From Phycisphaerales bacterium (lineage in GTDB: Bacteria; Planctomycetota; Phycisphaerae; UBA1845), in contig QZJT01000039.1 of NCBI GenBank assembly GCA_003597935.1, positions 1-64,000 on the forward strand: a DNA stretch of 64,000 nt, read 5' to 3'. The notes under the pieces are model-generated. The model was not told the DNA's origin and did no database searches. It was given only the letters and a program-made list of their open reading frames with translations. Below, in pieces: positions 47,880-56,994 of the stretch. The first letter of the stretch is position 1. The number at the start of each line of letters is the position of its first letter. Made by a program: the position numbers and the translations under genes.

Positions 47880-48313
47880 GGTTTCCTCTCCTGCAAAAAA
47901 GGACTTGTCGGTTCGCAACGACCGCCCTCGACTCACTCCGATGTAATCGCAACGGCCGAGGGACCAGACTCACCCCGGATTGTACCAAGGGAAGCGAGCC
48001 GACCCAAGCCGGTTGACGCGTCGACCCGTCGAGGTTGCGTCGATGGCCGCGTGACATCAGGATATGCCCATCCGTCAGGTTGGAGTCATCAGCTATGCCG
48101 ATCGCTGGATTCGTGCGTCGCAGGCAGTCCGGTGGGCGTGGAAATACCGGACCGGTCAGGAGGGGGCGTGTTGTCGGCGGACTCGGTCTGGCCGGGAGGA
48201 GCGCTACGCTACGTCACCGTGCGCGATCCGCGGCCACGTCGAAGCCGGAGAGTCCGCGCGGGCTGAAGCCCGCGGCTCGCGCGCAGCGCATCATCGCGCA
48301 CGGTCATGTAGTG
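47880..48313. other. Divergent region before the M28 peptidase
   Basis: This 434 bp region includes the leader hairpin and A/T tract of the 46965 gene (47895-47924) and a REP copy at 48254-48280. No gene is supported. The peptidase frame is open through part of it but looks non-coding. Confidence 0.45.
48254..48280 (-). repeat. REP-like palindrome, copy 5 of 5
   Basis: CCGCGCGGGCTGAAGCCC then GCGGCTCGC, the same orientation as the copy at 30143. It sits 34 bp before the likely M28 start and so marks intergenic DNA. Confidence 0.85.
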
Positions 48314-49807
48314 ATGCTGGCCGTTCTGGCGGTCCTTTCGGCGTCCCGTGTCGCGGCGCAGAGTCCGGAGCCCGCCGCGCCGCCAGCGGCCGCGGTCGGG
48401 GCCGCGGACCGGCAGAGCGAAGACGCCGCCGATCGGGCCACGTTGACCGATCGGTATCGCCAGACGGCCGAGCGCATCATCGACGCGGCCTTGGCCGGCA
48501 ACGATGCGTGGCGGAAGATGGAGGAACTGTGCGACGGCATCGGCCATCGCCTCAGCGGATCGCCCGAGCTGGAGCGGGCGGTGGAATGGGCGGCGGCCGC
48601 GATGACGCGCGACGGGCAGCAGAATGTCCGCAAGGAGTTGGTCTCAGTGCCGCGCTGGATCCGCGGGCGCGAATCGCTGGTGATGACCCAGCCGCGGCGG
48701 ATGGAATTGACCCTGCTGGGTCTGGGAGGCTCCATCGCCACGCCGCCGGACGGCATCACGGCGCCGGTGCTGGTCGTGTCGGACAAGGATGAACTCGACA
48801 AGCTCGGTGAGGACGCCCGCGGGCGGATCGTGCTCTTCAACCACGCCATGCCGCCCTACGACGTGGAAACCGGCACGCACTACGGCCGCACCGTGGCATA
48901 CCGCGGCAACGGGGCGGTGTGGGCGGCGGAAAAGGGGGCAGCCGCGGCCTTGGTGCGCAGCGTCACGGCCCGCAGCCTGAACTCGCCCCACACCGGGGCG
49001 ATGCGCTATCGCGAGGGCGTGCGCAAGATTCCCACGGCGGCGATCTCGATCGAGCACGCCGAGATGCTCGCCCGCCTGACCCGCAGCGGTACGTCCGTCA
49101 CCGTCACGCTCAAGATGGAAGCGCAGACGCTGCCGGACGCCCCGTCGGCCAACGTCATCGGCGAGCTGCGCGGCCGGACCCGCCCGGAAGAAGTGGTGGT
49201 GATCGGCGGCCATCTGGACTCCTGGGACGTGGGCCAAGGCGCCCACGACGACGGCGGAGGCTGCGTCATCTCGATGGAGGCGATCAACGTGCTGCGCAAG
49301 CTCGACCTGCGTCCTGCCCGCACCATCCGCGTGGTGCTGTTCACCAATGAGGAGAACGGTCTGGCGGGCGGAAGGGCTTACGCCGAGCAGCACCTCGACG
49401 AAATGCCGAACCACGTGGCCGCCATCGAGTCGGACGGCGGCGTGTTCGCGCCGCTGGGCTTCTCGGTCACCACCGCCAGCGAAGCCCGTCAGGACCGGGC
49501 GGTGGAGCAACTGGGGCAGATCACGGCGCTACTTGCGCGAATCGGCGCGACGCGGGCGAAGGGCGGCGGCGGCGGCGCGGACATCGGCCCGATGCGCCAG
49601 CACGGCGTCACGCTCCTGGCCCACGACGCGGACATGTCTACCTACTTCGATTACCACCACTCGCACGCGGACACCCTGGACAAGGTGGATCCGCTGGAAC
49701 TGAGCCGCAACGTGGCCGCCATGGCGGTGATGGCCTATGTGCTGGCGGACATGCCGGGCCGGTTGGGCGACGCCGCGGCGTCTCCGCCTCCTGCGACCGA
49801 ACCGTAA
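48314..49807 (+). CDS. M28-family secreted metallopeptidase
   Basis: 497 aa from the ATG at 48314 (GTG at 48311 equally possible); an open frame continues upstream to 48035 but runs through a REP repeat. A hydrophobic start ending SRVAAQ suggests a signal peptide, though the n-region is weakly charged. A PA-type insert (about 125-260) precedes the M28 zinc-peptidase domain. Zn ligands: H and D in GGHLDSWDVGQGAHDDGGG, Glu pair in FTNEENG, Asp in ESDGG, His in YHHSHADTLD. Similar to carboxypeptidase Q/aminopeptidase S; it would degrade peptides outside the cytoplasm. Confidence 0.9.
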   Translation: MLAVLAVLSASRVAAQSPEPAAPPAAAVGAADRQSEDAADRATLTDRYRQTAERIIDAALAGNDAWRKMEELCDGIGHRLSGSPELERAVEWAAAAMTRDGQQNVRKELVSVPRWIRGRESLVMTQPRRMELTLLGLGGSIATPPDGITAPVLVVSDKDELDKLGEDARGRIVLFNHAMPPYDVETGTHYGRTVAYRGNGAVWAAEKGAAAALVRSVTARSLNSPHTGAMRYREGVRKIPTAAISIEHAEMLARLTRSGTSVTVTLKMEAQTLPDAPSANVIGELRGRTRPEEVVVIGGHLDSWDVGQGAHDDGGGCVISMEAINVLRKLDLRPARTIRVVLFTNEENGLAGGRAYAEQHLDEMPNHVAAIESDGGVFAPLGFSVTTASEARQDRAVEQLGQITALLARIGATRAKGGGGGADIGPMRQHGVTLLAHDADMSTYFDYHHSHADTLDKVDPLELSRNVAAMAVMAYVLADMPGRLGDAAASPPPATEP

Positions 49808-50068
49808 TTACGTCGCGGCGAGCCTCCCGCCCCAAACGACCGTGATCGCCGACTGAGGACCAGCGAGCGAATCCGTGTGTTACCTGTCGCGGTCGCCAAC
49901 GATCCGCGCCAGGTTCGGGTTTCGCCGGAGTTCTCAGGCCGCACGGCCGTCTACTTTCTTTTTTGCGATAGTTGCGATAGACTGAAATCCCGTTCAGGCC
50001 GCTGCGGTCGAAAACGGTTTCGACCACGCATCCGCGGTCTGGTCTTGCACTTGAAAGGAGGAAGAGGG

Positions 50069-52549
50069 ATGAGTATGCGCCTTGCGTTTGTGGGCACGTG
50101 TCTTTGGGCCGGTTTGAGCGCCGTCACGGCGGCGCAGGACATCGACCTGACGGATCCCGTCTACGAGGACATCGCGCCGATCCTCAACGATCTTCCGCAG
50201 GAAGACTGGACGGCGCCGGGGGGAGCCGATCAACACTGGGAAGGCGGTTCCGTGCTGTCGTTCGCGCAGACCGTTCAGGCGGACGTCCGTTCCAACGGCG
50301 CTGCGCTGCAGTTCGCGGCGCTGACGCTCGATGACGACGGGGCCGACAACCTGTTCATCAAGGTGCAGCAGCAGGACAGCTCCGGGAAGTTCTCCCACGT
50401 CGGGTTCTACCACGGCAACGGCGCCGGCGGGTGGCCTAACATGACCGGAGGGGCAGCGTTCGTAGCCCTCAGCGCCCAGTTCACTTTCGCCAAGATGACC
50501 GTCACGCACAACGGCGCCGGCACGGTCACGCTGACCTTCTCCGAGATCGACGGCGGAAACGGCGTGCAGGTGTACGCCCGTGGCGGCTGGGTCAACCGTA
50601 ACGGCCTGGGCATGGGATACGGCGGCTTCGCCGGGCACTCGAGCATCGACAACTGGGGCAACGCCGGCGGCCAGGTGTGCGACAACTTCGAGCGCCCCAA
50701 CGGCGGCCTGGGCGGCAACTGGGTCACGGTGAACGGGACGACGTCCATTGTCGACAAGACCGCGCGCGGAACCAACACCGGGCGGGCCCGCTTCGCGGGC
50801 GCATGCGCCGGCCAGTCGACCACCATCGAGGCGGACGTACGCGTCAACGGCACCGGCCTCCAGTACGCGGCCATGCTGCTGGACGGCGACAACAACAACA
50901 ACCTGTTCGTCAAGGTGCAGCAACAGGGCGGCGGCGGCAAGTTCAACTACATCGGCTTCTATCAGGGCAACAACGACACCGACGGCTGGGGCGGCATGAC
51001 CGGCGGCGTGCCCTTCCAGCTTCTCAACCAGCCGTTCAACTCGGCCCACATGGCGGTCATCCACAACGGCTTCGGCGACGTCACCATCGTCTTCTCGAAG
51101 ATCGACGGCGGTCCGGGGCAGCAGATCTACTCGCGCGGCGGCTGGGCGCCGCTGGACGGCGACCGGATCGGGTTCGGCGGGTTCGCCGGGCTGACCATCA
51201 TCGACAACTGGGGCAGTTCCTTCGTCTGCGACGATTTCAACCGCCGCAACGGTCCGCTGGGCGCCAATTGGAACACCACCGACGGGTCGGCGTCGATCGT
51301 CAGCCTCGCGGCCCGCGGCGACAACCTCTCGCGTTCGTGGTTCATCGGCAACTGCGGCGCCTGCAACGACGACACCCCGCCGCTGGTCAGCATGACCGCG
51401 CCGGCGCCGGAATCCTGCGCCTGCAACGTTGTGCCCATCAACGGCAGCGTCAGCGACCCGGAGGGCTACGGGGGAGACGTGCTGGAATACCGCCGTACCG
51501 ACCAGAACAACTGGACCCAGGCGGGCAGCAACAACAACGAGCGTAACGGATTGCTCTACAACTGGAACACGGCCGGGCTGCCCACCGGGCTGTATTTCGT
51601 GCGCGTGGTGGCGGAAAACACCTGCGGACTCTCTTCGTCGGCGGTGTCGATCGTGTACGTCGATCATGATTCATTCTCCGGGCTGGAGATGCGGGCGCCG
51701 GGCGAGGGGCAGATCCTGGCGGGTACAGCCTGCTTCGACGGCACCGCCTGGGACCGCTGCTTCGACGAATACCAGGTGGAATACCAGCCCGGCGGCGGCG
51801 GCCAGTTCAACCCGGTCGATCCGAACAACCCGGTCTACAACACCACGGTCATCAACGATCCGCTGGCCCAGTGGAACACGGGAACGGTCGGCGACGGCAA
51901 CTACCGCGTGCGGCTGACCGGCCTGGACATCTGCGGCAACACGGGCGCAATTCAGAAGAACGTGGTTGTGGACAATACCGCGCCGGTCTCCGTGATCTCC
52001 GCCCCCCAGGAGTGCGTGTGCCTGACCGGCCAGGTAACCGTCACCGGCACCGCCGACGACGCGAATCTCGCCGCCTGGTCGCTGCAGTACACCGGCGGCG
52101 ACGCCCATGGCTGGGTCACCATCGCGTCCGGCAATGCGCCTGTCATCAATGACACGCTCGGCGTCTGGAACACCGATGGCCTGCGGCCCTGTGCCTACAC
52201 GCTGCGGCTGATCGTCACCGACAAAGCCAACGTGAACTGCACCGGCAATACCCACCGCACGGATGATTACGTCTCGCTCAACGTCGGCGACTGCGGCAGC
52301 GGCTGCACGGGTAATGAGACCCTGACAGCCAAGTGCAAGAACAGCCGCAAGATCACGGCGACCGTTAAGAAGGGCTCGCCGGGAGCGGTGGTGACCTTCG
52401 AGGTCGACGGCGGACAAACGAAGCAGGAGACGATCAACAACAAGGGCAAGGCCAAGGCCAGTTGGCCCGGCAACGCGCCCGGCCAGCACGGCGTCAGCGC
52501 GGAACTCGCCTGCGGAGACGTGCTGAACAAGAACGTGACCTGCCCGTAG
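50069..52549 (+). CDS. Large secreted protein with tandem LamG-like modules and C-terminal domain B
   Basis: 826 aa, start after GAAAGGAGG. Signal peptide about 1-21 (VTAAQ). Two full ConA/LamG-like repeats (about 45-205 and 210-385), each with ALQFAAL/LQYAAML, DNLFIKVQQQ/NNLFVKVQQQ, GFYHGN/GFYQGN and YGGFAG/FGGFAG, are followed by a partial third (DDFNRRNGPLGANW). Three Ig/Big-like repeats with paired Cys occupy about 430-740. The last 75 residues are shared domain B (LTAKCKNSRKITATVKKG, NNKGKAKASW). Long, extracellular, possibly carbohydrate-binding; no catalytic domain seen. Confidence 0.88.
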   Translation: MSMRLAFVGTCLWAGLSAVTAAQDIDLTDPVYEDIAPILNDLPQEDWTAPGGADQHWEGGSVLSFAQTVQADVRSNGAALQFAALTLDDDGADNLFIKVQQQDSSGKFSHVGFYHGNGAGGWPNMTGGAAFVALSAQFTFAKMTVTHNGAGTVTLTFSEIDGGNGVQVYARGGWVNRNGLGMGYGGFAGHSSIDNWGNAGGQVCDNFERPNGGLGGNWVTVNGTTSIVDKTARGTNTGRARFAGACAGQSTTIEADVRVNGTGLQYAAMLLDGDNNNNLFVKVQQQGGGGKFNYIGFYQGNNDTDGWGGMTGGVPFQLLNQPFNSAHMAVIHNGFGDVTIVFSKIDGGPGQQIYSRGGWAPLDGDRIGFGGFAGLTIIDNWGSSFVCDDFNRRNGPLGANWNTTDGSASIVSLAARGDNLSRSWFIGNCGACNDDTPPLVSMTAPAPESCACNVVPINGSVSDPEGYGGDVLEYRRTDQNNWTQAGSNNNERNGLLYNWNTAGLPTGLYFVRVVAENTCGLSSSAVSIVYVDHDSFSGLEMRAPGEGQILAGTACFDGTAWDRCFDEYQVEYQPGGGGQFNPVDPNNPVYNTTVINDPLAQWNTGTVGDGNYRVRLTGLDICGNTGAIQKNVVVDNTAPVSVISAPQECVCLTGQVTVTGTADDANLAAWSLQYTGGDAHGWVTIASGNAPVINDTLGVWNTDGLRPCAYTLRLIVTDKANVNCTGNTHRTDDYVSLNVGDCGSGCTGNETLTAKCKNSRKITATVKKGSPGAVVTFEVDGGQTKQETINNKGKAKASWPGNAPGQHGVSAELACGDVLNKNVTCP

Positions 52550-52586
52550 GACGAGCGGCCGCGCGGTCTTACTGAGTCCCCGATCA

Positions 52587-52615
52587 AGCCCCGAATGGCC
52601 CTGCCGCCCGGGGCT
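52587..52615 (+). terminator. Possible terminator after the 50069 gene
   Basis: AGCCCCG (52587-52593) pairs with CGGGGCT (52609-52615). CTCTTCTAACT follows. The loop is long (15 bases) and the T-run is weak. Confidence 0.6.
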
Positions 52616-52819
52616 CTCTTCTAACTCCAGACGGGTGAGCAAGCATACGCACAACGGCACCCCAGCATCGGCCGCACGTGTGGAACGGGAGGCTGTAACT
52701 CATTCTAACGACCTCACTTACATGCGTACGCGGCGGTCCGGACGGAATGAATGTTCGGTATGTGTTCAGCCCATCGGCCGGAACCACGGAATCCACGGGA
52801 TCGCGAGCTTGAAAAACAC

Positions 52820-52848
52820 TTGCAAGCGGCTCACCTGTGCGATAACAT
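52820..52848 (+). promoter_or_regulatory. Candidate sigma-70 promoter for the 52915 gene
   Basis: TTGCAA (52820-52825), a 17-base spacer and TAACAT (52843-52848), 67 bp before the ATG. The match is moderate. Confidence 0.4.
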
Positions 52849-52914
52849 TGGCCATGAGGCGGTGCCGGAGCCGCCGATTCGCTGCTCACGGTCTTTAGCG
52901 GAGGATACCAACTC

Positions 52915-53355
52915 ATGTTACGCTTTTTCAATTGCTCTGCGGGGTGGCGCATCGTGCTCGCCTCACTTTGCGGCTTGGCACTTGCGTCGCCTTCGCACGC
53001 GCCCGCCCAGGAGTGCGGTACCAACGAGTACTGTGTCTGTCCGGTGATTTCGTACTGCGGCGGGTGGCACGTCTACCCGTGTAAGTGCGTCGAGACCGCA
53101 ACAGGAAAGGCGTGCGATCTTTGGCAGGCTACAATCAGCGGCCCGTGGGGGGATGAAGCGTGCGAGGTAGGGCACTGCGCCGCGTTGGATCTCTGTCCTT
53201 GCGCTGTGGAGCGAGTGTGCCTGGATCGCGATTGGGAACCATTTGGGTCCAATTGTCTGGTGGACTCGCACTGCATTGAAGATGACATCTTTGATTATCT
53301 ATATCAGACTTGCTGGGGGGACTTGGGTCCTGAGTGTATATGGGTGGAGCCGTAA
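52915..53355 (+). CDS. Small secreted cysteine-rich protein
   Basis: 146 aa, start with GGAGGA upstream. Signal peptide about 1-32 (PAQ). The mature part of about 113 residues has 16 Cys, an even number consistent with up to eight disulfides, and many Trp, Tyr and acidic residues (CVCPVISYC, DWEPFGSNC, CWGDLGPEC). It is not related to tail A by spacing. Unlike tail A it lacks Lys-rich stretches. I recognise no family. It precedes the unknown protein at 53607 by 251 bp, with no obvious link. Confidence 0.75.
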   Translation: MLRFFNCSAGWRIVLASLCGLALASPSHAPAQECGTNEYCVCPVISYCGGWHVYPCKCVETATGKACDLWQATISGPWGDEACEVGHCAALDLCPCAVERVCLDRDWEPFGSNCLVDSHCIEDDIFDYLYQTCWGDLGPECIWVEP

Positions 53356-53606
53356 GCATGGCGCCCGGCCGTCTCAGGAGATGTTCACCAGCGGCGCGGG
53401 CGGTTTGATGCGGTGCCGTCCAGGGGCGTGACCGCTCGCTGGCTGTCGCACGCGCCTCACGATTGCGCGCGGAGATTCCTCGCCCGCACGCCTCGGCACC
53501 GTTGAAACCAAGGTGTGGCTTGGGATTGTCCATCCACGCAGGTGCGAGCACCTTTTCGCGAAGGCGTTCCTTCGCCGGAGGAGTTTCGTCCTGAAGGAGG
53601 CAGAGC

Positions 53607-55019
53607 ATGGTGGGATGTTGCATGCTAGGGATCCTCGGCGGGTACGCCTGTACCTGGATCCCTTCGGGGACATCGCCTCAGGTCAGCCAGTTGGGGAAAC
53701 CGGAGGCGCTCGTCCTAGCAGAATCGCAAAGGCTGAGTTTTCAGACTGGCGAGATTCAGTGGAAGAGTGAAAAACCCGACGGCTATCAGCGCCACTTCTC
53801 CGCGCGGTTTTGCCCGACCAGCAGGTTGCGAATTGAGTGCGGAGACTCGACGGGAGCAGTGGTTCCTCACCGCGCCGGTGAACCCTACTCGTACTCAGAG
53901 TTTCGGCAGCTCGTTGCGACGGATCGTGAATGGACGTACATTGAGGACTCGCCCTCTGCTGAGGCCACCCCAATTGAACTCGCGACCGGTGTAGCCGATG
54001 TCCTCGCTCTTGGCTTTCTGCCCTACTACACGTCGGGAACTGCCATGCGTTTCGAGAACTATTGCCTCGGGGAAGCGTTGTCATACAGTGTTGCGGACGA
54101 TGCTGGCCTGAAGGTCGTCACCGCACACTTGCAGTCAGGCGGCAAACAGGTCTGGTGGTTGGACGATACTGTCGGCGGGAACCCGGTTCGGTGTGCCTTG
54201 ATTTCGGAGGACAAGGTTGTCGCGGAATCGCAGACGACCTACAGAGAGTACGCAGGCGGGCGGTTCGTTGACTCGATAAGCTACTACGACTCTACGCGTA
54301 ACCTCCGGCGCCGCGATATCGTGCTGGATGCATCATTTGATCAGCCTTGGCATTCCCAGCAGCTTGGCCCGAAGGAGATCGGCGTGCTCGAAGGGATGAT
54401 GGTTGGCGGCCGCGATCTTGTCGGCGTTAGGCCGGCGAGATGGGATGGCGCCAAGATCATCACCCATGAAATGTACACAGCCCGAGTCGAAGCGGGTTTG
54501 CTCGATCCATCGCCATATCTGATCATGCTCGAACGTGTGCGAGAGCAGGGCGGTCCGGGCGTACTACCCAACCAACCACTCGCTGTTGATCTCGTCATAG
54601 TAGCACGGGAACCGGGCCTGTGGGAGCGCTACACTCGGACGTTTGTTCTTACCCACGCGCTCGATACGGAGCGTGCCAGGCAGGCTTGGTGCTTGCTGCG
54701 ACAGTGCCAGGGACTGGCCTACGAGATTCTTAAGACGCAACGGCCGCGGCTGGACGAGGTCGAGAGAGTTCGTACCGACCTCCGCCGCGAGATTGAGGCC
54801 GAAGACACGGAAGTGCGACGGCGCGAGCTTAGCGAGCGCAAGCTCGAGCGTTTAAGCGAAGACGAAAAGATGTTGCTGGCGCCGGTCAGACGGTTGTTCG
54901 AAGAATGTCTGCAGCGGAAGCTCTTCGCCCTCCTGACGCCCGAGGAGCGCGCCCGCAGTCCCATGGTGACGTCCGCGTCGGAGCCGCCGCCGCGACAGGA
55001 GGCGGAGCGCACTCCGTAA
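53607..55019 (+). CDS. Protein of unknown function with C-terminal coiled coil
   Basis: 470 aa, start with AAGGAGG upstream. The N-terminus is short and hydrophobic (MLGILGGYAC) and could be a weak signal peptide or lipoprotein-like start. The middle has mixed strands (about 60-310: YIEDSPSAEATPIEL, VWWLDDTVGG, YYDSTRN) and a Lys/Arg/Glu-rich helix at about 380-440 (LRREIEAEDTEVRRRELSERK). It looks like a secreted beta-domain protein of the type found in large families in planctomycetes, but I cannot name the family. Codon use and GC are lower than in the secreted genes on both sides. Confidence 0.7.
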   Translation: MVGCCMLGILGGYACTWIPSGTSPQVSQLGKPEALVLAESQRLSFQTGEIQWKSEKPDGYQRHFSARFCPTSRLRIECGDSTGAVVPHRAGEPYSYSEFRQLVATDREWTYIEDSPSAEATPIELATGVADVLALGFLPYYTSGTAMRFENYCLGEALSYSVADDAGLKVVTAHLQSGGKQVWWLDDTVGGNPVRCALISEDKVVAESQTTYREYAGGRFVDSISYYDSTRNLRRRDIVLDASFDQPWHSQQLGPKEIGVLEGMMVGGRDLVGVRPARWDGAKIITHEMYTARVEAGLLDPSPYLIMLERVREQGGPGVLPNQPLAVDLVIVAREPGLWERYTRTFVLTHALDTERARQAWCLLRQCQGLAYEILKTQRPRLDEVERVRTDLRREIEAEDTEVRRRELSERKLERLSEDEKMLLAPVRRLFEECLQRKLFALLTPEERARSPMVTSASEPPPRQEAERTP

Positions 55020-55082
55020 GAAGGCCACTTTGGCCGACCCGGACTTCGGGCGGTACGAGGCCACGCGCGTGCGCCTTGGCCC

Positions 55083-55538
55083 TGCCGTGGAGGCATCTAC
55101 ACTATCAATCTGGGGAAGCGCGCTGCGTGGCTCGTGGCCAGCCCCGGCGGCGTCAACGACTGCGACATCGCCTACGACGACGCCCAGGTGTACTGGGCGA
55201 TGGACTGGAGCGGGAACCTCTTCAGGTACGACGCCCAGTGGGGCCGCACCACCGTCAGCACCGGCCATGGATCGGCGGGCGCTTGCGAGTACGTCGGGCT
55301 GGGCGGCGCCTGCGGCGAGAAGGCGGAGCTGATGGTCAAGTGCAAGTCGAACGGCGCCACGGTCGTCGCCAAGCTCAAGAAGGCCAATCCCAACGTGCCG
55401 GTCGTCTTCGTCCTCGACAACGAGCTGCGCCGGCCCGGCCAGACCAACAACAAGGGCAAGGCCAAGGTGAAGTTCACCGGCCTGGACGAGGGCCGCCACG
55501 AAGTGCGCGTGTGCAACCTGGTTGAAGAGTGCGGGTGA
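55083..55538 (+). pseudogene. Truncated secreted-protein remnant with propeller end and domain B
   Basis: The readable part is about 150 codons, with a possible GTG start at 55134. Upstream, the same frame has no ATG and turns into non-coding sequence that abuts the stop of the previous gene. The readable part begins GGIYTINLGKRAAWLVASPGG and contains the last strands of a propeller (AYDDAQVYWAMDWSGNLFRYD, like the 46965 protein), then domain B: LMVKCKSNGATVVAKLKKAN, NNKGKAKVKF, CNLVEECG. No signal peptide. It appears to be the 3' end of a gene whose 5' part was lost, or a domain-level transfer. Not clearly expressed. Confidence 0.7.
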
Positions 55539-55911
55539 TTGTGGGAGGATCAAGGGAAACGGTGACGGGCGGTCGGAAGTACACGGACGCGGTTCACCCT
55601 CCGAGCCGGAACTCCCCTTTCCCATCTAGGGTGGCTGCCGTCCGACGACGCGCCGTCCGCGCGTCGTAGCCTCTTCGAGGGTGCGGAACAACCCGAACCC
55701 GGTCGCCAGAGTCAGGCCACGCGAAGAAGGTGGCCGTGCACTCCTGCGCCGTCAACAGCAGTCGGACCGCCGCCCGGCCGGGTCCTCGTTCGCTCCGGCA
55801 CGCCACCGAGCATCGACCCCGGCCCAACCCGGTCCCTTGCTCGCGCGGCTCAAGCGACGTATGTTGCCAAGCCTGAATCGGAGTTGCTGAGCTAAGGCCG
55901 TGCAGAAGACG
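55539..55911. other. Gene-free region before the R-M genes
   Basis: This 373 bp region has no repeat of the families described here and no convincing gene. It must hold the promoter of the methyltransferase. Confidence 0.4.
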
Positions 55912-56994
55912 ATGCTCGAGTCACACGTGGACGACGCTACCGCGGTCGATTCCGGAGTCGCGTTCCAGGACTACGCCGCCCGTTCGCGCCTCTGCCCGCT
56001 GTTTCTCCTTGGCGACGCCGCCACGTTACTCCGTGAGTTTCCGCCGCGCGCGGTGGACTGTGCCATGACCAGCCCCCCCTATTGGGGGAAGCGGGAATAC
56101 GCGGGAGGCGGTATTGGCATGGAGGCGGATTGGCGCGACTACGTGCAGGCCCTGCTCCGCGTTTTCGGTGAACTCAAGCGCGTTCTCAAGCCGACCGGAT
56201 CGTTCTGGCTGAACATCGGGGACAGCTACGTAAACAAGAATCTTGCGGGGCTGCCCTGGCGCGTGGCGCTTGCCATGACCGACGAACAGGGCTGGATTCT
56301 ACGCAACTGCGTCATCTGGAATAAGGTCAAGGGCGGACCTGACAACGCCGTCGACAAGCTCCGCAATGTGCACGAGCCGGTTTTCCATTTCGTCAAATCG
56401 CCCAAGGGCTACTACTACGACGTGGACGCGATTCGGACAAACCCGAAGAAGGCCCAGGTAGTCAACGGCGCCGTGGTGTCCGCGACGGGCGTGAGCGGAG
56501 TTCGCTACCGGCGGCAGATCGAACTCTCAACGGCCCTTTCGGACGAGGAGAAGCAGGCTGCGTTCGAGGCATTGGAAGCCATCCTCGACCAGGTTCGTGC
56601 GGGGGAGTTGGCGGACTTCCGGATGATCATTCGCGGGCAGCAACGGACGACCCACTCGGACTCGTCAGCGGTGTCCGGACGCGCGAGAGACCTGGCTGTG
56701 AAAGGCTTCTACTTTTTGAAATACCACCCCAATGGCTCCAAGCCGAGCGACGTCTGGGACATCATTCCCGAGGACACGCAGAAGCGAAAGACGCACTTCG
56801 CGCCCTATCCGGAGGATCTGTGCAAGTTGCCCATCCTCGCCACGTGCCCGCCGGGCGGAATCGTGCTGGATCCGTTCTGCGGTACAGGGACGACGAACTA
56901 CGTTGCCCATTGTCTGGGGCGGAAGTCCGTCGGCATCGACGTTTCCGCGGAGTACCTTGAGGCCGCTCGTGACAGGTGTAACTTTCTGATATGA
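55912..56994 (+). CDS. DNA methyltransferase, beta class (N4-C or N6-A)
   Basis: 360 aa from the ATG at 55912; a GTG at 55900 is an alternative. Motif IV is TSPPYW near residue 55 and motif I is DPFCGTGTT near the C-terminus. The order IV then I marks the beta class, and TSPPY favours N4-methylcytosine (N6-adenine is possible). No target-recognition domain is separable by eye; it probably lies in the 160-290 region. It overlaps the next gene as ATGA. This is the modification half of a type II system, protecting sites cut by the endonuclease. Confidence 0.93.
   Translation: MLESHVDDATAVDSGVAFQDYAARSRLCPLFLLGDAATLLREFPPRAVDCAMTSPPYWGKREYAGGGIGMEADWRDYVQALLRVFGELKRVLKPTGSFWLNIGDSYVNKNLAGLPWRVALAMTDEQGWILRNCVIWNKVKGGPDNAVDKLRNVHEPVFHFVKSPKGYYYDVDAIRTNPKKAQVVNGAVVSATGVSGVRYRRQIELSTALSDEEKQAAFEALEAILDQVRAGELADFRMIIRGQQRTTHSDSSAVSGRARDLAVKGFYFLKYHPNGSKPSDVWDIIPEDTQKRKTHFAPYPEDLCKLPILATCPPGGIVLDPFCGTGTTNYVAHCLGRKSVGIDVSAEYLEAARDRCNFLI

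Larger units (their letters stand above)
52550..52914. other. Gene-free region with terminator and promoter
   Basis: This 365 bp region includes the terminator at 52587-52615 and a candidate promoter at 52820-52848. Base composition is lower in GC than in the flanks (about 52680-52860). Confidence 0.5.

Noticed and set aside
48035..48313. Longer N-terminus of the M28 peptidase
   Set aside because: This part contains a REP repeat and Arg-rich sequence typical of non-coding DNA.
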